Shown one piece after another: positions 59,201 through 64,000 of a stretch of DNA of 64,000 bases; position 1 is the stretch's first letter, and each line of letters opens with the position of its first letter. The notes beneath the pieces are model-generated. The model saw nothing but the letters and a program-made list of their open reading frames with translations, did no database searches and was not told where the DNA came from. The DNA is from an uncultured Prevotellaceae bacterium (GTDB taxonomy: Bacteria; Bacteroidota; Bacteroidia; Bacteroidales; Bacteroidaceae), in contig CAMVPA010000017.1 in the NCBI GenBank assembly GCA_947169245.1, positions 1-64,000 on the forward strand, given 5' to 3'. The translations under genes were made by a program, and so were the position numbers.

Positions 59201-59368
59201 GTGATGGCTAATGGGTGATAGGTGATGGGTGACGGGTGAGTGGCGAATTGTAAACTGCGTTTTGCAAAAGTCCGGCAGAGTGTCAGGCAAATTGCAAATA
59301 AACGTCAAAATCGTCGCGCGGAAGCAAATTCTTCACTTCTCCCTTATCCCTTTTCCCTTAAAAAGTAG
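59201..59368. other. Non-coding spacer with degenerate short repeats
   Basis: Begins with a ggtgatgggtgacgggtgag array directly after the feoB stop and ends with a cttctcccttatcccttttc array before the aldolase promoter. The middle 60 bases show nothing recognisable. Confidence 0.5.
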
Positions 59369-59376
59369 TACCTTTG
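59369..59376 (+). promoter_or_regulatory. -7 element of the aldolase gene
   Basis: Perfect tacctttg, 44 bases before the ATG at 59420. A matching -33 tttg is not seen at normal spacing. Confidence 0.55.
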
Positions 59377-59419
59377 CGCTCGATTTCAAGAACTTATCAT
59401 CTAATTAATTATTCATATT

Positions 59420-60421
59420 ATGGTAAACTACAAGGATTTGGGTCTCGTGAATACCCGCGAGATGTTTAAGAGAGCAGTAGCCGGTGGCTATGCTATCCCC
59501 GCTTTCAACTTCAACACCATGGAGCAGATGCAGGCTATCGTTCAGGCTGCTGTTGAGACAAAGTCTCCTGTTATCATGCAGGTGTCTAAGGGTGCTCGTA
59601 ACTATGCCAATGCTTCTATCCTCCGCTATATGGCCGAGGGCGCTGTGGCTTATGCCAAGGAGCTGGGCTGTGAGCATCCCGAGATTGTGCTGCACCTCGA
59701 CCACGGTGACAGCTTCGAGCTCTGCAAGGACTGTATCGACATGGGCTTCTCTTCAGTGATGATCGACGGTTCTCACCTCCCCTACGAGGAGAACATCGCT
59801 CTGACAAAGAAGGTCGTTGACTACGCTCACCAGTTCGACGTGACCGTTGAGGCTGAGCTGGGTGTGCTCGCTGGTATTGAGGACGAGGTCAGCGCTGCTG
59901 AGTCTCACTACACCAAGCCCGAGGAGGTCATTGACTTCGCTACCCGTACAGGCTGCGACTCGCTGGCCATCTCCATCGGTACTTCTCATGGTGCCCACAA
60001 GTTCACGCCCGAGCAGTGCACACTCGTCAATGGCGTGCTCGTTCCGCCTCCCTTGGCATTCGACATCCTGCACGAGATTGAGAAGAAGCTCCCCGGATTC
60101 CCCATCGTGCTCCACGGCTCTTCTTCAGTTCCCATGGACGAGGTCAACACCATCAACCAGTTCGGTGGCCACCTCGAGGCTGCCATCGGTATCCCCGAGG
60201 AGCAGCTGCGTGAGGCTTCGAAGAGCGCTGTCTGCAAGATCAACATCGACAGCGACTCTCGTCTGGCTATGACCGCTGCTATCCGCAAGCACCTGGCTGA
60301 GCATCCTGGAGACTTCGATCCTCGTCAGTATCTGAAGCCCGCTCGCGAGAACATGAAGAAGATGTACATCCACAAGATTGTGAATGTGCTCGGCAGCGAC
60401 GGCAAGTTGGCTCAGTGCTAA
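59420..60421 (+). CDS. fba: Class II fructose-1,6-bisphosphate aldolase
   Basis: Zinc-dependent glycolytic aldolase of 333 residues that cleaves fructose 1,6-bisphosphate to DHAP and G3P. Motifs: VAGGYAIPAFNFNTMEQMQA, zinc ligands and catalytic Asp in VLHLDHGDSFELCKDCIDMG, SVMIDGSHLPYEENI, AISIGTSHGAHKF, VLHGSSSVP and INIDSDSRLAMTAAIRK. It belongs to the shorter GatY-like class II group typical of Bacteroidales. Codon use is strongly biased to the common set, as expected for a highly expressed gene. A hairpin follows. Confidence 0.95.
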   Translation: MVNYKDLGLVNTREMFKRAVAGGYAIPAFNFNTMEQMQAIVQAAVETKSPVIMQVSKGARNYANASILRYMAEGAVAYAKELGCEHPEIVLHLDHGDSFELCKDCIDMGFSSVMIDGSHLPYEENIALTKKVVDYAHQFDVTVEAELGVLAGIEDEVSAAESHYTKPEEVIDFATRTGCDSLAISIGTSHGAHKFTPEQCTLVNGVLVPPPLAFDILHEIEKKLPGFPIVLHGSSSVPMDEVNTINQFGGHLEAAIGIPEEQLREASKSAVCKINIDSDSRLAMTAAIRKHLAEHPGDFDPRQYLKPARENMKKMYIHKIVNVLGSDGKLAQC

Positions 60422-60444
60422 GCACTTAACATTAACAAATAACA

Positions 60445-60474
60445 AGAGGCGTGTCCTTAGTAGGGCACGCTTCT
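60445..60474 (+). terminator. Hairpin after fba
   Basis: Arms agaggcgtgtcc and gggcacgcttct pair with G-U wobble around ttagta and are followed by tcatttt. It lies 15 bases before the fucosidase ATG, so it may be a leaky terminator or attenuator. Confidence 0.65.
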
Positions 60475-60488
60475 TCATTTTCAAACCT

Positions 60489-62135
60489 ATGGCTAAAAAA
60501 CTTCTACTAACAACTATCGTCGCCGTCGCTTTGACAGCTGGCGCACGGAATTACCGTATTCCCGTCAGTGAGGAGCACGAGCAGATGCAGACGGGACAGT
60601 TCGAACCTACATGGCAGTCGTTGGAGACACACCAGACACCCGAGTGGTTCCGCGATGCCAAGTTCGGCATCTGGGCCCATTGGGGAGCACAGTGCGTGGA
60701 GGGTTCGGGCGACTGGATGGCCCGCGGCCTCTATCTTGAGGGAACCGGCCAGTACAACTATCACCGTGAGCACTACGGCCATCCTTCGGAGTTCGGCTAT
60801 AAGGATGTGCTGCCGCTGTTCAAGGCTGAGAACTGGGACCCTGAGGCGCTGGTGGAACGCTACAAGCGCTGCGGCGCACAGTACTTCTTCGTGCTGGGCA
60901 ACCATCATGATAACTACGACCTGTGGAACTCGAAGTACCAGCCTTGGAATTCCGTGAACATCGGCCCCAAGAAAGACATTCTCGAGGGTTGGGCGCGTGC
61001 TGCCAAGAAGGCAGGTCTGCCGCTGGGCATCTCGTTCCATGCCGACCATGCGTGGACGTGGTTCGAACCCTCGCAGCGCTACGACCTGACGGGTGAGAAG
61101 GCTGGCGTCTGGTACGACGGCAACCTGACCAAGGAGGACGGCAAGGGCAAATGGTGGGAAGGACTGGACCCGCAGATGCTCTACCAGCAGCGTCACCCCA
61201 TGAGTCAGGGCTCGTGGGACAATGGCCGCATCCATGCGCAGTGGGGGTGGGAGAACGGAGCCTGCATGCCGTCGGAGGAGTTTGTCACCAACTTCTACGA
61301 CCGAACCATCGATGCCATCAATCGCTATCAGCCCGACCTCATTTACTTCGACGTTACTGTGCTGCCGTTCTATCCCATCAGCGACTGCGGTCTGCGCATC
61401 GCCACACACCTATATAATAAGAATCCGCGCGGCGTCGTCTTCGGCAAGATACTGAACGACGAGCAGAAGAAAGCGCTGACGTGGGACGTGGAGCGCGGCG
61501 CTCCCAATACCATCATGGCCGACCCATGGCAGACGTGTAACTGCATAGGCGACTGGCACTACAACACCGGTACCTACAAACGTGGCTACCGCACAGCCAC
61601 TAATTTGGTGAAACAGCTGGTAGATATTGTTTCTAAGAACGGCAATCTGCTGCTCAACATCCCGTTGCGTGCCGACGGCACTTACGACGAGAAGGCCGCG
61701 CAGTTCCTTGATGAGTTGGAGGCCTGGATGACACAGAACGGTGAGAGCATCTTCGGCACCCGTCCCTGGGTGAAGTTCGGCGAGGGTCCTGTGGCTGAGA
61801 AGAAAATCGACATCAATGCCCAGGGCTTCAACGAGGGGCAGTATAACGGTATGGATGCGCGTGACATCCGCTTCAACCAGACAAAGAAGTACCTCTACGC
61901 TACTGCGATGGGCTGGCCCGAGGACGGGCGCCTTCTGATCAGGTCGCTGGCCAAGAAGAATCCAAACTTTAAGAAGAGCATTAGCAGTGTCTATCTGCTC
62001 GGCTATGGCAAGCTGAAAGCCCGTCAGACAGCCGAAGGCCTCGAGGTTCTGCTGCCCCAGCCCGGCAGCTCGGCCCAGATGGCCGTCTGCCAGAGCAAGA
62101 ACAAGATTGCCCCCGTGCTACGCATCAGCAAGTAA
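60489..62135 (+). CDS. GH29-family alpha-L-fucosidase
   Basis: Secreted glycoside hydrolase of 548 residues predicted to release alpha-L-fucose. Start at 60489 (MAKKLLLTTIVAVALTAGAR) gives a signal peptide; the track ORF begins inside fba. GH29 signatures: EWFRDAKFGIWAHWGAQCV, YKRCGAQYFFVLGNHHDNYD, GISFHADHAWTWF, and the strand YQPDLIYFDVTVLPFYPISD carrying the likely nucleophile Asp; also VKQLVDIVSKNGNLLLNIPL. It stands alone rather than in a polysaccharide utilisation locus. The substrate linkage cannot be told. Confidence 0.9.
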   Translation: MAKKLLLTTIVAVALTAGARNYRIPVSEEHEQMQTGQFEPTWQSLETHQTPEWFRDAKFGIWAHWGAQCVEGSGDWMARGLYLEGTGQYNYHREHYGHPSEFGYKDVLPLFKAENWDPEALVERYKRCGAQYFFVLGNHHDNYDLWNSKYQPWNSVNIGPKKDILEGWARAAKKAGLPLGISFHADHAWTWFEPSQRYDLTGEKAGVWYDGNLTKEDGKGKWWEGLDPQMLYQQRHPMSQGSWDNGRIHAQWGWENGACMPSEEFVTNFYDRTIDAINRYQPDLIYFDVTVLPFYPISDCGLRIATHLYNKNPRGVVFGKILNDEQKKALTWDVERGAPNTIMADPWQTCNCIGDWHYNTGTYKRGYRTATNLVKQLVDIVSKNGNLLLNIPLRADGTYDEKAAQFLDELEAWMTQNGESIFGTRPWVKFGEGPVAEKKIDINAQGFNEGQYNGMDARDIRFNQTKKYLYATAMGWPEDGRLLIRSLAKKNPNFKKSISSVYLLGYGKLKARQTAEGLEVLLPQPGSSAQMAVCQSKNKIAPVLRISK

Positions 62136-62177
62136 TCTTGTTAACAGGCTATCTTATGTAAGTGACCTGGCGTTCCG

Positions 62178-62817
62178 TTAATAGGCCTTCTCGTGGACAC
62201 CCTTGACGGCACGGCCGCTGGGGTCGTTCATGTTCTTGAAAGCGGCATCCCACTCAAGGGCAATGGCCGTTGAACATGCGACGCTGGCTTCTTGGTTGAC
62301 GCTACGGGCGGCAGAGTCGCTGGGGAAGTGCTCAGCGAAGATGGAGCGGTAATAGTACTCCTCCTTGTTGAGCGGCGGGTTAATGGGGAAACGCTCGGCG
62401 GCGTGAGCCATCTGCTCGTCGCTGACGGCTTCTGCGGTCATCTGTTTCAGCGTATCGATCCAACTGTAACCGACACCGTCGCTGAACTGCTCTTTCTGGC
62501 GCCAAGCCACCTCTTCGGGAAGAAGGTCGGAGAAGGCCTCACGGACAATCTTCTTCTCAATGGTAGAGCCCGGACACATCTTGGCCTTGGGGTTCGTCCG
62601 CATGGCAACGTCGAGGAACTCTTTGTCGAGGAACGGCACACGACCCTCGACGCCCCAGGCCGACAGACTCTTGTTGGCGCGCAGACAGTCGTACATATAG
62701 AGCTTGGAGAGCTTGCGCACGGTCTCCTCGTGGAAGTCCCTGGCTGACGGTGCCTTGTGGAAATACAGGTAACCACCAAAAATCTCGTCGGCCCCCTCGC
62801 CGCTGAGCACCATTGGT
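62178..62817 (-). pseudogene. asnB: asnB remnant: C-terminal part of asparagine synthetase B
   Basis: The frame codes the C-terminal 211 residues of glutamine-hydrolysing asparagine synthetase, from the ATP-site motif [20 protein letters not shown] through [20 protein letters not shown] to the true C-terminus. The N-terminal glutaminase domain and half of the synthetase domain are missing. Upstream it joins directly, in another frame, to a piece of carB. There is no start or promoter for it, so it is a remnant, or the junction is a misassembly. Confidence 0.8.
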
Positions 62818-63169
62818 TCTCCACAAAGCCGTGCATGCCCTGCCCTATCATGCGGAGACCCTTCTGCAGGGCTTCCTCGAAGGTACGACCGATAGCCATC
62901 ACCTCACCCACCGACTTCATCGATGAGCCGAGCTGACGCTTCACACCGTGGAATTTGGTGAGGTCCCAACGCGGAATCTTAACGACCACGTAGTCGAGGG
63001 CGGGCTCGAAGAAGGCGCTGGTGGTCTTCGTCACCGAGTTCTTCAGGTCGAAGAGGCCGTAGCCAAGCCCCAGCTTGGCAGCAACGAACGCCAAGGGATA
63101 GCCCGTAGCCTTGCTGGCCAGCGCCGACGAACGCGACAGACGGGCATTGACCTCGATGACGCGCATCAC
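62818..63169 (-). pseudogene. carB: carB remnant: internal piece of carbamoyl phosphate synthase large subunit
   Basis: About 115 residues of CarB ([70 protein letters not shown]), an internal part of the first ATP-grasp half. Both ends are cut: upstream at about 63163, downstream at the asnB junction near 62818, where the frame also changes. A full CarB is about 1070 residues. It is non-functional as seen. Confidence 0.8.
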
Positions 63170-63215
63170 GGTTTTCGTTCATACGCATCCCTGTCTCCGA
63201 CGCTCCGGACGAGGG

Positions 63216-63257
63216 CAAAAAATATCGGGAACGGAACGCTCATGTCCGCTCCCGATA
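63216..63257 (-). terminator. Rho-independent terminator of the right-edge surface gene
   Basis: Minus-strand hairpin: outer arms tatcggga/tcccgata and inner cgga/tccg, followed by attttttgc, just past the stop at 63266. It isolates the carB/asnB remnant from upstream transcription. Confidence 0.85.
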
Positions 63258-63265
63258 CTTGATGT

Positions 63266-64000
63266 TTACTTCACTACGACCTTGCGACCGTTCTTCAGGT
63301 ACATGCCCTTCACGGTGGGCTTACCCTGAAGCTTGCGACCGTTCATGTCGTACCAGACGTCCTTGTCGGTAGCGGCTTTCACAGTGCTGATGCCAGTGCC
63401 CTTGTTGGCTTCCTCGAATGCCTGCACGGCTGCTACCAGATTAGCGATGGCAGTGTTGATAGCGCCAAAATCAGAATTCAGTGCAGCCAGTGCCTGTTCG
63501 GCAGCAAGAATGGCTGCGTTCAGGTCGTCAACGCCGACCTTGCCTTCAGTAGGAATGGCCCTGGCTGATGCCACATAGTCATTTGCAGCAGCAATCAGCT
63601 TGTCGTACAGAGCCTTGGCAGTGGTAATCATGGTGATATAGTTGCCACCTTCCAGGACTGCCTGTGCTGCGGTTACATCATCTGCGAAACCATCGTAGCT
63701 CTGGGCATATCCAATAATCTGTGTCAGGATGCTGGTAGCAAGCGGTGTTGCAGCTTCCTTCACGGCGGTCATCGTAGCGATGATCTGGGCAACGTTGCCG
63801 GCCTCGATGGCTGCCAGCGCGTTGTCAACGAGGGTAGCTGTTCCGTTCTGACCGTATTTCACTGCATATCCGCGCAGGTTCTGCAAGTGCTCAGGAGCTA
63901 CGGCCTGTGCAGCGGTGATGATATTCTGCATGGCAGCACCAAGCTCCTCGGGAGTAATGCTCTCCTTGGCGAGCAGTGCCACTGCGTCTGTGTATGCCTT
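63266..64000 (-). CDS. Surface protein with helical repeats and sorting C-terminus, 5'-truncated by window edge
   Basis: The frame is open to the window end (KAYTDAVALLAKESITPEEL), so the start lies outside. The visible 245 residues are mostly Ala-rich amphipathic helices (AAMQNIITAAQAVAPEHLQN, LNAAILAAEQALAALNSDFG) resembling FIVAR/albumin-binding-like bundles. They are followed by a short C-terminal sorting motif (VWYDMNGRKLQGKPTVKGMY LKNGRKVVVK) of the same kind as in the 1694-residue protein. Likely secreted and surface-attached; function unknown. Confidence 0.7.
   Translation of the reverse strand, partial: KAYTDAVALLAKESITPEELGAAMQNIITAAQAVAPEHLQNLRGYAVKYGQNGTATLVDNALAAIEAGNVAQIIATMTAVKEAATPLATSILTQIIGYAQSYDGFADDVTAAQAVLEGGNYITMITTAKALYDKLIAAANDYVASARAIPTEGKVGVDDLNAAILAAEQALAALNSDFGAINTAIANLVAAVQAFEEANKGTGISTVKAATDKDVWYDMNGRKLQGKPTVKGMYLKNGRKVVVK

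Noticed and set aside
62447-63169. 240-residue continuous ORF as a single novel protein
   Set aside because: The first half is carB; past the junction the frame is a shadow of asnB ([13 protein letters not shown]), so the ORF is an accident of the fusion.

Overview
The window reads as one contiguous stretch of a Bacteroidales chromosome, most likely from the Prevotellaceae. Pointers are Bacteroidales promoters (-7 TAnnTTTG with a -33 TTTG/TTG), a SusC/SusD pair, a DUF4290 gene inside a tsaB-murA-rimM-dxr-rseP cluster, and several secreted proteins ending in the basic motif typical of Prevotella sorting domains (e.g. KGMYLKNGRKVVVK). The DNA looks GC-rich for the order, which produces many long antisense shadow ORFs. 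No tRNA, rRNA, CRISPR array, transposase or phage gene was seen.

Layout. (1) 1-1363: end of the ribosomal protein operon (rpoA 3' part, rplQ, strong terminator). (2) 1404-7067: TonB-dependent receptor, DUF4249 lipoprotein and an MG2-like secreted protein. (3) 7122-19486: a cell-surface module of two paralogous beta-helix proteins and two very large multidomain proteins with CARDB, Calx-beta, dockerin-like and cohesin-like modules. The first beta-helix gene is frameshifted at a G7 tract, and the first large gene is split by an in-frame TGA. (4) 19538-30760: a SusC/SusD operon with two further lipoproteins and an M16 peptidase fused to a metallophosphoesterase. No glycosidase is present, so peptide capture is a plausible role. 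(5) 30793-39073: housekeeping and metabolic genes (glycine-zipper lipoprotein, RlpA, glutamate dehydrogenase, Hsp20, MetY, a two-domain esterase, a short ComEC, aquaporin). (6) 39111-56844: mostly minus-strand genes. They are a small acidic protein, a giant DUF1566-like/LRR surface protein, a YcfP-like esterase, a PEP-synthase-like protein, then rseP-dxr-rimM-murA-DUF4290-tsaB and a sensor kinase. (7) 56873-62135: FeoAB fusion, class II aldolase, GH29 fucosidase. (8) 62178-64000: a carB/asnB chimeric remnant and the 3' part of another sorted surface protein.

The most unusual signal is not one gene but a set of short repeats that occur both between genes and in frame inside genes. One class is GC-rich palindromes (cctccc..gggagg). 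They lie in the TonB receptor, in the ATP-grasp domain of the PEP-synthase-like protein, and as spacers in the SusCD operon. A second class is degenerate 7-bp arrays (ggttgaa, gagttga, ggtaagt), and a third is 9-bp arrays (gggtcttat, ggggctaat). These fill spacers exactly from stop codon to start codon. They also appear inside the DUF4249 lipoprotein, the MG2-like protein, SusC and the M16-phosphoesterase protein, where one array sits exactly at the domain fusion. The SusD gene and the next lipoprotein gene share a duplicated spacer plus signal-peptide cassette built on such a palindrome. This suggests repeat insertion contributing linkers, signal peptides and gene fusions in this lineage. Coordinates and motifs were read by eye and no database search was run.
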